Assembly (NCBI GenBank): GCA_014529385.2
Contig: CM043944.1
Location: 170,585,740-170,649,739 of the forward strand
From: Adiantum capillus-veneris
Taxonomy: Eukaryota > Streptophyta > Polypodiopsida > Polypodiales > Pteridaceae
Length of the DNA: 64,000 nucleotides
Direction of reading: 5' to 3'
The notes beneath the pieces are model-generated. The model ran no database searches, was not told the DNA's origin, and worked only from the letters and a program-made list of their open reading frames with translations. Within the stretch, counting starts at the first letter, position 1; each line of letters starts with the position of its first letter. The position numbers were made by a program, and so were the translations under genes. Of this stretch, positions 10,991 through 21,889 are shown one piece after another.

Positions 10991-11690
10991 CAGATGCAAC
11001 AATTTCATCACCAAAACTGAGATCATGAACTGTACATCTGTCATCCACAAATTTGACTACAAGTCCAAGTCTAGCAAGTGCGGATACAGACAAGAGATTC
11101 TTCTTGATCCCAGGTACATAAAGTGCAGCAACAAGTGTGAAAGAACTGCCATTAGCAGCAGTAAGCACAATCTTTCCAACTCCTTGAAGTGGATAAGAGG
11201 CATTGTTGGCACAAGTGATAGAATTCCCATGAGGGACAGAGTCGAGAGAGGTAAACAATTCACGATGTGAAGTAATGTGCTTTGTAGCACCACTATCGAA
11301 ATACCACACATGTGAATGTGCAACAACTGACAAGCATGCATCATGGACAACAGGATTGTAAGTGCACTCTGTGCTAAAAGCCCATTCTGCATCAACATCA
11401 GCATCACACTCTCCTTTCACAGAAGACTCAACAATGGCTGCATTTGTAGTGGAACCAACATTTGTAGTGGAACCACCCTCTTTCTTCTTAGCCTCTTTGG
11501 CCTTCAACTTAGGACACGACTTGATCAAGTGATCATTGGCTTTACAATAATGGAAACGCATCTTCTTTTTGCCCTTATCACCAAAATTGCCAGATGAAGT
11601 GCTGCCAGCAGAAGCATTAGGAACACAATTTTTGCCACTCGAAGTGGCTGCATTATTGCTACCACCCTTTCTTTGAGAAGCAATAAAAGC
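10991..11690 (-). pseudogene. Copia zinc knuckle and protease (cut at the inversion breakpoint)
   Basis: The frame carries the nucleocapsid knuckle, but its first Cys is replaced by Phe (FHYCKANDHLIKSC; the sister copy has CHYC), so zinc binding is probably lost. The protease follows with WYFDSGATKHITSH, containing the catalytic DSG triad, and the flap-like VPGIKKNLLSVSALA. The frame runs into unrelated DNA at the breakpoint. Confidence 0.85.
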
Positions 11691-12389
11691 CTATTCAACT
11701 GCACGCTGCCTAGTCCTGTTATTTCTAGAAAGTGACTCTTGCACCAGCAATGTGCATAATACATCAAACTTGACAACTTCAGGATTTCCTTGGGTCATTA
11801 GTCTCCAAGTACTAGCAAAAGTCTGGTAGGAATCTGGTAAGGCATCAAGAACAATCTGCACAACGGAACTGTTTGAAATGACTTCACTTGCCGAAATAAG
11901 TTGCTCATTGATATCCTTGACACCAGCATGGAAAGTGTCCATATCATCTTCCTCATGCATAATCTTCGACTCCAGCTCTTTACGCAGCAAAGCAATTTTA
12001 GCCTCATTGCGGCTTACATACAGACCTGCTAGAATATCCCAAGCCTGTTTTGCAGATTTTGGTGAACGAATGTGAGGAACAATGGTGCACTTCACAGACA
12101 ACGCAATCAATGCATGAGCTTGTGCATCCTTAACATCCCAACGAGCTTGCTCTGCTGTAGGCAAAACAACTCTAACAGCAACAATCCTTGCAGCAAGACC
12201 TGCAACATTCTCAACATCGCCTACATCCTCAGAACCAGGACGTACATCAATGCCCTACACAATGTTCCAGACGCCCTTTGACACAAGAACATGTTGCATC
12301 ATATAAGCCCACATAGGGTAATTGTCCCCATCCAACCTATCCTCAACAGCAAACATCTTGAACATATCTGTGTTGTTGTTGTCAGCCAT
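11691..12389 (-). pseudogene. Copia gag (capsid) with two TAG stops
   Basis: The likely start is the Met in FTMADNNN rather than the upstream Met, as in the sister copy. The protein carries the copia capsid pattern DGDNYPMWAYMMQHVL, AWDILAGLY, LLRKELESKIMHE and LDALPDSYQTFAS. A TAG at 12255-12257 replaces the CAG codon present in the copy at 19.1 kb. A second TAG at 11691-11693 separates capsid from knuckle and is shared with the other copy. Confidence 0.87.
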
Positions 12390-12737
12390 GGTAAATGCTG
12401 CACCTGATGTGAAAACTGCCCGAAAATAGGAGAAACGGAGCGGGAACAACACATGCTATATAGCACAAACCGTAGACGACTGTAAGGCACCTGTTATGCA
12501 GAAAACGGCACTGACAGAAATTCCGCACAAAATGACAAAATAGCATGTGTAGTACTGCCTGTAGTGGAAATGGAGGCCGAAATGAGCCCGAATCAAAAAT
12601 CTGAGCAGATCAAGCTCTACGATACTGCCTGATGTATTTGCCGACCTGAGAACGCTCACCAAAGCTCACTGAAATCGGAGAAAGTGAGCAGGTGTGTACT
12701 GGAGTAGCCGACGACTAAGCCCGGGAGGACGCAACCT

Positions 12738-12749
12738 GCTCTGATACCA
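12738..12749 (-). promoter_or_regulatory. Primer-binding site, initiator tRNA-Met type
   Basis: TGGTATCAGAGC on the minus strand starts 2 bp inside the LTR boundary. It is the standard plant copia site complementary to the 3' end of initiator tRNA-Met. Confidence 0.92.
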
Positions 12750-12751
12750 AT

Positions 12752-12978
12752 TGTTGGAATTAGGGTTGCAGAGAAACACACACAGCTCGGAGAAGACGAA
12801 GGAAGCTCAAGGCACACAATAGAGAGTGTATTACTTAGTGTGCAATGGAAAGGTAGATAGCCCTAGAGTGATGGGCGTATATACGATGCACGGGGGAAAA
12901 AACCTCCTAAAGAGGGAAAAAATGCCCCGGCGGTCCTAGTGTGTTCACAGACATCACTACCACATGTATATGGTAACA
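12752..12978 (-). repeat. 5' LTR of split copia element (227 bp)
   Basis: On the minus strand it starts TGTTACCATATAC and ends AATTCCAACA. Length and sequence match the LTR at 7198-7424. The 5 bp outside it (12979-12983) form the target-site duplication. Confidence 0.93.
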
Positions 12979-13028
12979 ATTTCCTCGAGAAAATCAGACT
13001 TTGATTCTTTGGCATATAACTTATTTTC

Positions 13029-13592
13029 TCATAACAATTCAAACACTTGCTTTAGATGTTGTAAGTGCTCTTCCTTAGAGGCACTATAAACTAGGATTCC
13101 ATCGAGGAAAATGATTAAAAACCTGTCCAAATATGGTCTCAAGACATTGTCCATAAGCATCATGAAAGTTGCGGGAGCATTGGTCAGCCCAAAGGGCATA
13201 ACCAAAAACTCATAGTTTCCAAAATTTATTTGGAATGCAATTTTTGTTATATCACCAAGCATAATGCGTACTTGATGATACCATGACATCAAGTCAATGT
13301 TTGTAAAGACACAAGTATGGATAGTTTATCAATAACTCATCCACCCTTGGCAACAGATACTTATTTCCCACTTGTTCTTAATAGGAACCACATTCAAACC
13401 ACAGTAATCTACACACATGGACATACTATCATCTTTTTTCTTCACCAACAAGATGGGAGAGGCCCATGGTGAAGAATTGGGTTGTATAAACCCTCTACTA
13501 AGATAGTTAGCAAGTTGATGTTCCACCTCAACAGCCTCATAATGACTCATTTGGTAGGGTGGTCTACTTACATGCTTACTGCTTGCAACCAT
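13029..13592 (-). pseudogene. Gypsy reverse transcriptase, N-terminal and palm parts
   Basis: RPPYQMSHYEAVEVEHQL, FIQPNSSPWASPILLVKKKD and MCVDYCGLN are the opening motifs. YEFLVMPFGLTNAPATF and FLIIFLDGILVYS follow; the catalytic FLDD box has become FLDG. A frameshift near 13300-13330 and the D-to-G change make it inactive. Confidence 0.87.
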
Positions 13593-13795
13593 GCTATGCC
13601 ATGTTTTGCAACATGTGTTGGTGGTAATCCTTGTGGTAAATCATCTAAAAATACATCTTTGTACTGCTCTAATAAATCTTTTAGTGTATTAGCAACATTT
13701 TTTTGTTTAGGAGAGAGAGTAGTAGCCATAGGTGGAGGTGAAGAGAGAGAAGCATGCGGTGTTGAGGATTTGTCATTGAAAACATTATCAACATT

Positions 13796-14251
13796 TCAAA
13801 GAAAATAACACATGGAGTAAGACAAAAAGAGTTCTTCTATTTCATTTTGAGAAGAGAGCTTCCTAAGCTTGGTTGTATAAATGAGTGGCAAGGAAGGAAC
13901 ATCCTTCTCTCCCAATAACAGCACGTGCATGCCTTTGGATTCAAACATCAAACTATTGTGCTCATAGCTATGTTTGAGTGATGATTCTAAACTATGTAAC
14001 CACTCCCGACTAAGGACCATATCTGCTCGCTCCATATTCATGACTTGAAACTTCAAGGACGTGAAATTCCCTTGAATCTCCATTGGTACAAATTTCACTT
14101 GAATATCCCACACCTCGGCATCATGGCCATTCATCATTGCTACCTTTTAATGGCGAGAACTTGGAGTCTAGGGTTTGAGCCGTTTCACTAACTTATAGTT
14201 AATGAAACTATGTGAAGCACCATCTTCCACCAAGATTTGCACCTTGTGACC
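13796..14251 (-). pseudogene. Gypsy protease (retropepsin)
   Basis: VQILVEDGASHSFINYKLV at about 14190-14245 aligns with the active site, normally VDSGASHNFI; the catalytic Asp-Ser pair has become Glu-Asp. The C-terminal half has VMNMERADMVLSREWLHSL, the usual D-x-V-L-G-x-x-W-L box with Ser for Gly, and a final strand around VLLLGEKDV. A TAG lies between the two parts. Confidence 0.72.
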
Positions 14252-14349
14252 TTAGATAGACCCATGCATATGCACCAACTTATGTGGACCAAAGGTTGGC
14301 TGCCACATTGAGGCTGTGATGTAGCACTCGTGCACCGCTTTGATGTGTG

Positions 14350-14721
14350 TTACCTCCACGTTGGAGAAATGAGAGGAGGACTCAAGAGGCAATAGTTCCA
14401 TCTTGTGCACCGCTTTCTCCTTACCTTGGGCATTACATTTTCCCTTGGACAATCCTTTTTATCATATTCACTCCCTAAATATGTAAACCATATATTTTTT
14501 GTTTTAGCCTTCTCAAATTCTTCAATAGACAGAGGGCCCCTAGACTCCTTGGTCTTCTTGGATGCCTTAGATGCAAATACTATAAAATTTCTTTGATTAT
14601 GCCCATGATGTGTGAGTGTATTTGCATGTGTAGTGTCATGCACGTGAGTGTTATGCAATGCTTTTTCATCAAAATTGTTGTGTATATTGATAGCCGTTTT
14701 TCGGCTATTCGGAAATGCCAT
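14350..14721 (-). pseudogene. Gypsy gag C-terminal fragment
   Basis: The frame has LSIEEFEKAKTKNIWFTYLGSEYDKKDCP, which sits where the gag zinc knuckle is expected. Only the last Cys survives, so the knuckle is decayed. Upstream it is His/Asn/Thr-rich. A capsid domain was not recognised. Confidence 0.5.
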
Positions 14722-14825
14722 AGTGATCTACCTCACCCTATTAAAATCACTCAAAAACTGTGGATATCCTCACACTTTAAAGTATATAAGCATGTGTGAG
14801 TTAGGGGACTTTCCCCATATTTCCT

Positions 14826-15231
14826 TAAAACCCTTAGCTAGCTAGTCATTGAGCTAGTTGAGCCAAATAAATAAATTTTTAAAAAATAATAATTATGACC
14901 CATTTGTGTGTAAACATTTCATGGTATATAGGGCCTAAAAATAGGGACTGTGTATAAATATTTTGGTATTTATTTAAATATTTTTACCTAAGTGTGCATT
15001 ATTTACCTAAGTATGTTATGTACAATACTTATTATATAAATAAGTATTTTCATGCAAGCCTCTCCAAATCTTGGTGTGAATCCACGCCGAGAAAAATTCA
15101 CAAAAATACCTTTCACCCAGTCATTCCCTTTTACTAAATTTTCATTTTTCTACATGCATTTTTCCTTACTTCTTGTCAATAGTCCTAAATCAATAAAATA
15201 AATGAGAGCCCCATCATTTGATTTCCTATAT

Positions 15232-15277
<46 letters not shown>

Positions 15278-16480
15278 TATATACAACTGACACTGTTCTA
15301 GATTCCACGAATTGTTTATATACTAACCTATTTTTTCCCATCATATACATATATCATATTTGTGAATAATCCTAATCCACGCATATTTTCAAACCCTCAA
15401 GAATCTATTAGGTCATGCTCTCATGCAAGGAGGGGTTCACTCTTGGAGGATTATGCATTCAACAAAAGGGGGGCCATTGAAGACTTTTGTATAGGAAGAA
15501 AAACAGGCATTTTGGTGGGATTTTTGGCATCCACCTCCACTGCAAATTTGAGGAAGTGTCCAAAATAAAAACTTTAGCTCATTGGTTGAATCATCACCTC
15601 AAAAATTTTCATAATTTTTTGGAGCTTCCACCAATGAGATATGATTATTTTGGTGGAATCCAGTCTGTCCACTTTTTCTCACAAGTTACCCAGTCTTCTC
15701 TCACCTCCATTCACTTCCACACACACTCACTTCTCTCCATCCCTCACTCAAACCTACACCTTTGATGGTTTCTCTCACCCTCTTCACTATTAACCTCCCC
15801 TCTCACTTCCATAGCTTTCATATGAACTGTACATGTACATATACCATCTCTATGCCTCTCTCTATTACTTCAACCATCCACTTCCTTCTACCTATTGTAA
15901 ATATATCGTTAACTTTTTAGTGATTACTAACACTCTAACCACTAACATACTAAGACAAAATAGCCATTGACCTAACCATAAAAGGACCTCACCTCAACAC
16001 ATGTGCATAATAAACTCTCTCTCTCTCTCTCCTTCCTTAAAACTCTACTTTCACCTTATCTACCATCAATAATGCTCTCTTTTAAGCCCACATCCACCAT
16101 GACTCAAGCAGACAAAGAAGGTCTGCAATGTTTTGATATTCAAAAGAAATCCTAATCTTGATTTGATTAGCGTGTAAATAAGGTTATCAATAACCTTAAT
16201 AAGGGGTCTCCAACGTCTAAATATGTCCCTCTCCTTCTTGTAAATCATCTTTAACATCTCACATAGTACCCCAACACTCTATACGCGAGGAGAGATTTAG
16301 GTGTAGTCATCACCCTGTGAGCTTCACACTTGGTGTGAGAGAATCTTTGATGCTACACATTGCAAAGTGAGAGAGTGTGAGTGCCCTATTTTGAACCACT
16401 ATTGTACATGCTCTTTCACTATCAACAATTGAGGTTTTGGTGCTTCAAAGGCGTGCTTGACTTCAAACCATTGTCCTTCT
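14826..16480 (+). repeat. Repeat R, copy 1 (right end cut by copia copy 2)
   Basis: The segment begins CTAGCTAGTCATTGAGCTAGTTGAG and matches, with scattered changes, 23485-23657 plus 41302-43080. Landmarks are TTTCACCCAGTCATT, TCTCATGCAAGGAGGGGTT, CACCTCCATTCACTT and AATTGAGGTTTTGGTGCTTCAAAGG. Copy 2 has a TATAAATAGG box where this copy has CTAAATATG. It breaks off at about 16480, where the minus-strand copia element starts. It could be a long LTR or a non-coding element. Confidence 0.75.
15236..15272. repeat. (TA)n microsatellite
   Basis: About 18 TA dinucleotides lie inside repeat R. Copy 2 has a shorter, T-rich version at about 41565-41590. Confidence 0.9.
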
Positions 16481-17600
16481 GAATTCGGTGCTTCATCAAA
16501 AGACAGGGCTCCTCAACATCATGTAAGCTAGACACAGCCAAAGCATAACAATCTGATGCATAAGATGCATGTCGAGAGCCTGAACGAGTACGACTAGACA
16601 AAGGTTCATCCAATTTACTGTCACGCAAAGTGTGCACGAGCCATTTTGGCATACCTCTAGCCTACTCATTTTCAACCCTTTCCTCATCAAGTACATCATG
16701 TACATCTGCATCAGTAATAGGCTGATTTGTAACATTTTCATAAACCCCCCTAGGATGTACATTTGCCTCATTGAAAATTACATTCGTATTTCCACCACTG
16801 AAAAGAGGCAACAAAGTGTCATAAATGTCGTGTGAGCTTACATTACTGTCTCTAGTACATGACAGCAAGGGCTGAACAGAATCTTCCACAAACACTACAT
16901 CTCATGAAACTAGAATACGTTTTGTTGTGGATGATATAACCTATAACCTTTGCTTTCAGCACTATAACCAAGAAAAAAACATTTGAGAGCCTTATTATCC
17001 GATTTTCTGCGCTGTGTTTGTGGCACCAAAAATATGCCAAACAGCTAAAAACACGCATGTGCTCAATAGAACGCTTTCAATCATGGCATGCTTCATATGG
17101 AGTAATAGACTGCAAAGATTTCGTAGGACACCTGTTAAGTACATTAGTGGCACACATGATGGCCTCAAGCCAAAAAGAATGCGGCAAGGCTTGACTTTTG
17201 ACTATACATCGTGCCATTTCCGTCAGTGATCTGTTTTTCCTCTCAGCAACACCATTTTGCTGAGGTGTATAAGGCACTGTACATTGGTGTTTTATCCCAC
17301 GACTAGCCAAAAATGCATTAAATTCATGAGACATATACTCCCTCCCTCGATCGGAACGAAGGGTGTCCATAGTACATTTCGAGACATTTTCAGCCATAGC
17401 CAGAAACTGTTTGAAGCACATAAAAACTTTGGACTTTGCTTTAAGCGGAAATACCCATGCATGCCTGGAGTAATCATCAATGAAAGTCACGAAGTCAAGG
17501 TAATTGCCCAAGGACGGAGTTTGCATGGGTCCACAAACATCACTATGCACAAGCTGCAACCTGCATGTGGCCCGAACTGAACCATCTTTTGGAAACTTAG
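16480..17600 (-). pseudogene. Copia integrase (copy 2), frameshifted and truncated
   Basis: The frame at 17077-17559 is intact through FVTFIDDYSRHAWVFPL, RSDRGREYMS (second Asp; Gly-to-Arg beside it), PQQNGVAERKNRS (Glu) and LWLEAIMCATNVLNR-like residues. Downstream, frames shift at about 17075 and 16900. The remainder down to 16480 matches the linker seen in the split element (LPLFSGGNTN, MPKWLVHTLRDSKLD). Confidence 0.85.
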
Positions 17601-17604
17601 AACG

Positions 17605-18551
17605 CTATATCTTACCCAAAATACAGCCTTCACAAACATGTTTGACAGGTGCTTCAAGAGGCGGCAAAGAAGCAACCATATTAGATTTCTGCAGCCGCTG
17701 CAAATGCAGCAAACTAGCAAAATTCAGATGACCAAAATGTGCATGCCAAAGTTTTGCATCTGAAATAGCCCTTGAATCTGCAACAGCATTTGCAAAATTT
17801 TTTCCACACTTGTCATACAAAGTGAGCTTATATAGCCCACGGCACAAAAGGACAAATGCAACAATTTCATCACCAAAACTGAGATCAGGAACTGTACATC
17901 TGTCATCCACAAATTTGACTACAAGTCCAAGTCTAGCAAGTGTGGATATAGACAAGAGATTCTTCTTGATCCCAGGTACATAAAGTGCATCAACAACTTT
18001 GAAGGAATTGCCATTTGCAGTAGTAAGCACAATCTTTCCAACTCCCTCAACCGGATAAGAGGCATTGTTGGCACAAGTGACGGAATTCCCACGAGGGACA
18101 GAGACTCGAGAGAGGTGTACAATTCACGATGTGAGGTAATGTGCTTTATAGCACCACTGTCGAAATACCGCACATGTGAATCTGCAGCAACAACTGACAA
18201 GCATGCATCATGGACAACAGGATTATAAGTGCACTCTGCACTAAAAGCCCATTCTGCATCAACATCAGCAACACAATCTCCTTTCACAGAAGACTCAACA
18301 ATGGCTGCATTTGTAGTGGAACTAGCATTTGTAGTGGAAGCACCCTCTTTCTTCTTAGCCTCTTTGGCCTTCAACTTAGGACACTGCTTGATCAAGTGAT
18401 CATTAGCTTTACAATAATGGCAACGCATCTTCTTTTTGCCCTTACCACCAGAATTTCCAGACGAATTGCTGCCAGCAAAAGCATTAGGAACATAAGTTTT
18501 GCCACTCGCAACAGAACCAAAAGAAGTGGCCGCATTGCTGTTACCACCCAT
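17605..18551 (-). pseudogene. Copia zinc knuckle, protease and pre-integrase (copy 2)
   Basis: The knuckle CHYCKANDHLIKQC is intact here, unlike in the split copy. The protease active site reads RYFDSGAIKHITSH. A frameshift after about 18110 moves the reading to 17605-18030 (VPGIKKNLLSISTLARLG, then LWHAHFGHLNF and CEGCILGK). A TAG truncates that frame at its end. Confidence 0.85.
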
Positions 18552-18572
18552 TCTTTGAGAAGCAATAAAAGC

Positions 18573-19268
18573 CTATTCAACTGCACGTTGCCTAGTTCTT
18601 TTTTTTTTGAAAAGTGACTCTTGCAACAGCAATGCGCATAATGCATCAAACTTGACAACTTCAAGATTTCCTTTGGTCATCAGTCTCCAGGTACTAGCAA
18701 AAGTCTGGTAGGAATTTGGTAAGGCATCAAGAACAATCTGCACAACGGAACTGTTTGAAATGACTTCACTTGCCGAAATAAGTTGCTCATTGATATCCTT
18801 GACACCAGCATGGAAAGTGTCCATATCATCTTCCTCATGCATAATCTTCGACTCCAGCTCTTTACGCAGCAAAGCAATTTTAGCCTCATTGCGGCTTACA
18901 TACAGACCTGCTAGAATATCCCAAGCCTGTTTTGCAGATTTTGGTGAACGAATGTGAGGAACAATGGTGCACTTCACAGACAACGCAATCAATGCATGAG
19001 CTTGTGCATCCTTTACATCCCAATGAGCTTGTTCTGCCATAGGCAAAACAACTCTAATAGCAGCAATCCTTGCAGCAAGACCTGGAACATCCTTAACATC
19101 GCCTACATCCTCAGAACCAGGACGTACATCAATGCCCTGCACAATGTTCCAGACGCCCTTTGACACAAGAACATGTTGCATCATATAAGCCCACATAGGG
19201 TAGTTGTCCCCGTCCAACATGTCCTTAGTAGCAAACATCTTGAACACATCTGTGTTGTTGTTAGCCAT
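18573..19268 (-). pseudogene. Copia gag (copy 2), ends in TAG before the zinc knuckle
   Basis: This capsid frame is open from the Met of FTMANNNT to RQRAVE and then TAG at 18573-18575. It includes GVWNIVQGIDVRPG where the split copy has TAG for the Gln codon. After the stop the same frame continues (AFIASQRMGGN) into the knuckle, so a single TAG separates gag from protease-pol in both copies. Confidence 0.88.
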
Positions 19269-19616
19269 GGTAAATGCTGCACCTGATGTGAAAACTGCCC
19301 AAAAATAGGAGAAACGGAGCGGGAACAACACGTGCTATATATCATAAACCATAGAAAACTATAATGCACCTGTTATGCAGAAAACGGCACTGACAGAAAT
19401 TTTGCACAAAATGACGAAATAGCATGTGTAGTACTGCCTGTAGTGGAAACGGAGGCCGAAATGAGCCCGAATCAAAAATCTGAGCAGACTAGGCATTACG
19501 AGCTCTCCCAAAATTTTTGTCGAGTTGTGAACGCTTGCCAATGCTCACTGAAATTGGAGAAAGTGAGCAGGTGTGTGCTGGAGCAGTTGGCGACTAAGCC
19601 CGGGAGGACGCAACCT

Positions 19617-19628
19617 GTTCTGATACCA
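19617..19628 (-). promoter_or_regulatory. Primer-binding site of copia copy 2 (one change)
   Basis: TGGTATCAGAAC lies next to the LTR. It differs from the family's TGGTATCAGAGC by one base near its far end. Confidence 0.85.
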
Positions 19629-19630
19629 AT

Positions 19631-19857
19631 TGTTGGAATTAGGGTTGCACAGAAACGCACATAGCTTGGAGAAGACGAAGGAATCTCAAGGCACCCAATA
19701 GAGAGTGTATTACTTAGTGTGCAATGGAAAGATAGATAGCCCTAGGGTGATGGGTGTATATACAATTCTCAGGGTAAAAAACTTCCTAAAGAGGGAAAAA
19801 ATGCCCCGACGGTCCTAGTGTGTTCACACACAACACTACTACATGTATATGGTAACA
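19631..19857 (-). repeat. 5' LTR of copia copy 2 (227 bp)
   Basis: It starts TGTTACCATATAC and ends AATTCCAACA on the minus strand, the same length as the two LTRs of the split element, with scattered substitutions. No partner LTR is present to define the target duplication. Confidence 0.92.
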
Positions 19858-20434
19858 GTCGCTTGTTGTGCTGACATACCATGTGCTAGAGATTTCATGG
19901 ACTAAAATGCATTAACATCCGCTTGTTGCTGATCATCGGGCACTGATTGGGTGTCAATATCTTGTTCTTCATCGGCCATTTTCTCTTGTAGCTACAATCG
20001 ACAGATAGACAAGTATTCAATATCATTGGCAAATATATATTCTCATGATTCAACAGTCTCATAGATGCACAAGATAGCAACTTCTCGTCACTATATAAGA
20101 AGTCAGAATCCACTAAATCAAACCACAACTAATGCGACTGATTGAACCACAAGGCAAATTTGAAATACCGACACTCAACATGAAAAATTTGAAATGACTA
20201 AAGATATTGAATCAGGGAGGTGAACCACTTTAACCAAATAATACACTTCAATAAAAAATAGAATACCCTACACAAGACACTTGTATATCATAAAAATATT
20301 TAGATCGGAGGAGATGATGGTGCAAGTTCAACAAGGGGACGTCGGACAGGGTTAGAGTCTGTCTTTAAATGTTCTTTGAAAAATATCAATACGTTAGATG
20401 CATTCCTTCTTTGTTCCCGCTCTTTTAACTTCAT
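19858..20434. other. Spacer between copia copy 2 and kinase pseudogene
   Basis: No gene or repeat was recognised. A short duplicated phrase (CGCTTGTTG at about 19860 and 19919) is the only internal similarity. It could be the 3' flank of the minus-strand kinase locus. Confidence 0.4.
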
Positions 20435-21889
20435 TCAAAAATCTACTTTAATCTGAATAGCCCTCATAACATCTTCATCCGGGTGGTGAAAAACTTCTTC
20501 TAGAAAATAAACTTTTCTGGTTGCACTCCAAAAATCTGCCAGCATGTTGAATAGATAGCCCAATGCATAAATGTCGCTCGCTTTTGTGTATGCATCTGTG
20601 CACCGTGGATCATATAGTTCTGGAGCAATCCACGGCCGCTTAGCCATCTCTACATCCCCTGCTCTTTGTGCCTCCAAAATTGTAGAGTTCGACTGTGTGC
20701 TTGGATGCAAATAATTAATTGCTCCGCGCTTAGATGGCATTCGAGCATCATCCCCCAATCAATGATGCCAACGTGGGGTTTATTTGTACGACTAAAGTCC
20801 AACATTATGTTGAACGGGTTCATGTCACTGTGCACTATCCCGACCGAGTGGGCATCCGCAACGCCATCGATTAAGGCGTGACAAATGGATGGCATATGCT
20901 CGATCACTACTTTGATTCGCGCCCTGTCTATCTCTTGTACAAGAAGATTTACTGCACGCAATGACCTTCAGTCGTGTTGTAGCCTGTGCATGTGTCGTCT
21001 GAACAATCCATAAGCAGGTGGTAAGCGGCACATCATGTCGTCCACGGTACCCCCATTGTAGTATGGGAATATTGTGATCCAAGGAGCTTCGGTAGTAAAG
21101 CCAATGCACCTTACAATGGAGGGGTGAAGCGTTTGCATTCCTTGCTCTGTCTGAAAGCTGTCAAATTTCACCTCACTCCCTTCCTTGTAGCATTTTTCCA
21201 CATATGTAATGTGGTCTGGAAAAAAGAGATGGCTTTGATGGTGTACAATGTGCATACACCAAAGGAGCCTGCTCCAACCCTCATACCTTCTACCAAGGCT
21301 TCGTAAGGGATGCCGACAAGATGAGCGCACTTGGCATTCAAAGCCATGCGCATGATTGTGTTGGTGCCGCTGGCATCGGATCGACCTCCCAAAGATGCTT
21401 GCACATCTTGGGCCATCTTCAATCTCTTGGCTAAGGCTGCTGGTCCTACGCTTTCACACGTTTCATCTTTACCTTTTGTTCCTCCCATAATTTATCCCAG
21501 AGCTCTAATTTTGACATGTCGCAGGCAAGTGGGATATCTTCCTTTAAGTTTCTGCAACATACTTTCATATTGCCCAACATTGTCCCAACCTTGTGGTGGG
21601 GGTCAAATTCTCGAATCCTTGCTGGAATCAACAACCCATATTGGCCTTCACCTCGCAGCCTGCACTCTATGTTCTCCCATATAGCGCTAGTGAGGGCTTT
21701 GATGAAGACATCACTTTCATTAATCTGCTGTATGCGACCATCTGCACATGATGAGATTGCCAAAATACATTCTTTACGAATGGCACGCATAATACTTTTC
21801 TTTTGATCTGGCGTCATATTTGCACTGGACAATAAAAAACAACATATCAAATACAAATTCATGGTTGCGAATGGCACTAACACTCTCAC
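20435..21889 (-). pseudogene. Protein kinase-like pseudogene
   Basis: Frames on the minus strand contain, in order, a kinase glycine loop GAGSFGVC, a possible beta-3 Lys in TIKAISF, a Glu-bearing helix region, LHPSIVRCIGF, the catalytic loop HSDMNPFNIML (Asp and Asn present), IIDWG for the usual DFG, WIAPELYDP (APE) and SDIYALGYLFNML (helix F Asp). About 150 residues of unknown type precede the domain. An in-frame TGA lies at about 20962-20967, a frameshift in the G run near 20755, and further shifts near 21170 and 21480. Short introns could explain some shifts, but not the TGA. Confidence 0.75.

Larger units (their letters stand above)
10991..12978 (-). mobile_element. Ty1/copia element, 5' half (5' LTR, gag, protease), other side of the inversion
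   Basis: Read on the minus strand this is 5' LTR, tRNA-Met primer-binding site, gag, zinc knuckle and protease. It ends at the TTGCATCTG that precedes the pre-integrase region of the family. The related copy at 16480-19857 continues across exactly this point into the sequence that now starts at 4254. The flank beyond the LTR, 12979-12983, reads GAAAT on the minus strand, matching the flank of the 3' half. Confidence 0.9.
12979..14725 (-). mobile_element. Chromovirus (Ty3/gypsy), 5' part: gag, protease, reverse transcriptase
   Basis: On the minus strand this runs from gag tail through protease into the RT palm and stops at the copia insertion. The last residues before the copia element (KSDFLEE) join in frame to IHCLGF at 7425 if the copia element and the inversion are undone. 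It is therefore the same element as the plus-strand piece at 7425-10006. No 5' LTR was recognised beyond about 14.75 kb. Confidence 0.85.
16480..19857 (-). mobile_element. Ty1/copia element copy 2, truncated after integrase
   Basis: On the minus strand this has 5' LTR, primer-binding site, gag, protease and integrase of the same family as the split element. It ends at about 16480 inside the integrase-RT linker, where repeat R begins, with no RT, RNase H or 3' LTR. The junction shows short microhomology around GAATTC/GAAGGAC. The sequence beyond its LTR does not continue repeat R, so the locus was rearranged or deleted after insertion. Confidence 0.9.

Noticed and set aside
4254-12978. Two independent, truncated copia insertions in opposite directions
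   Set aside because: The two halves meet at the same point of the element, and the flanking 5-bp duplications and the gypsy frame match only if they were one insertion.
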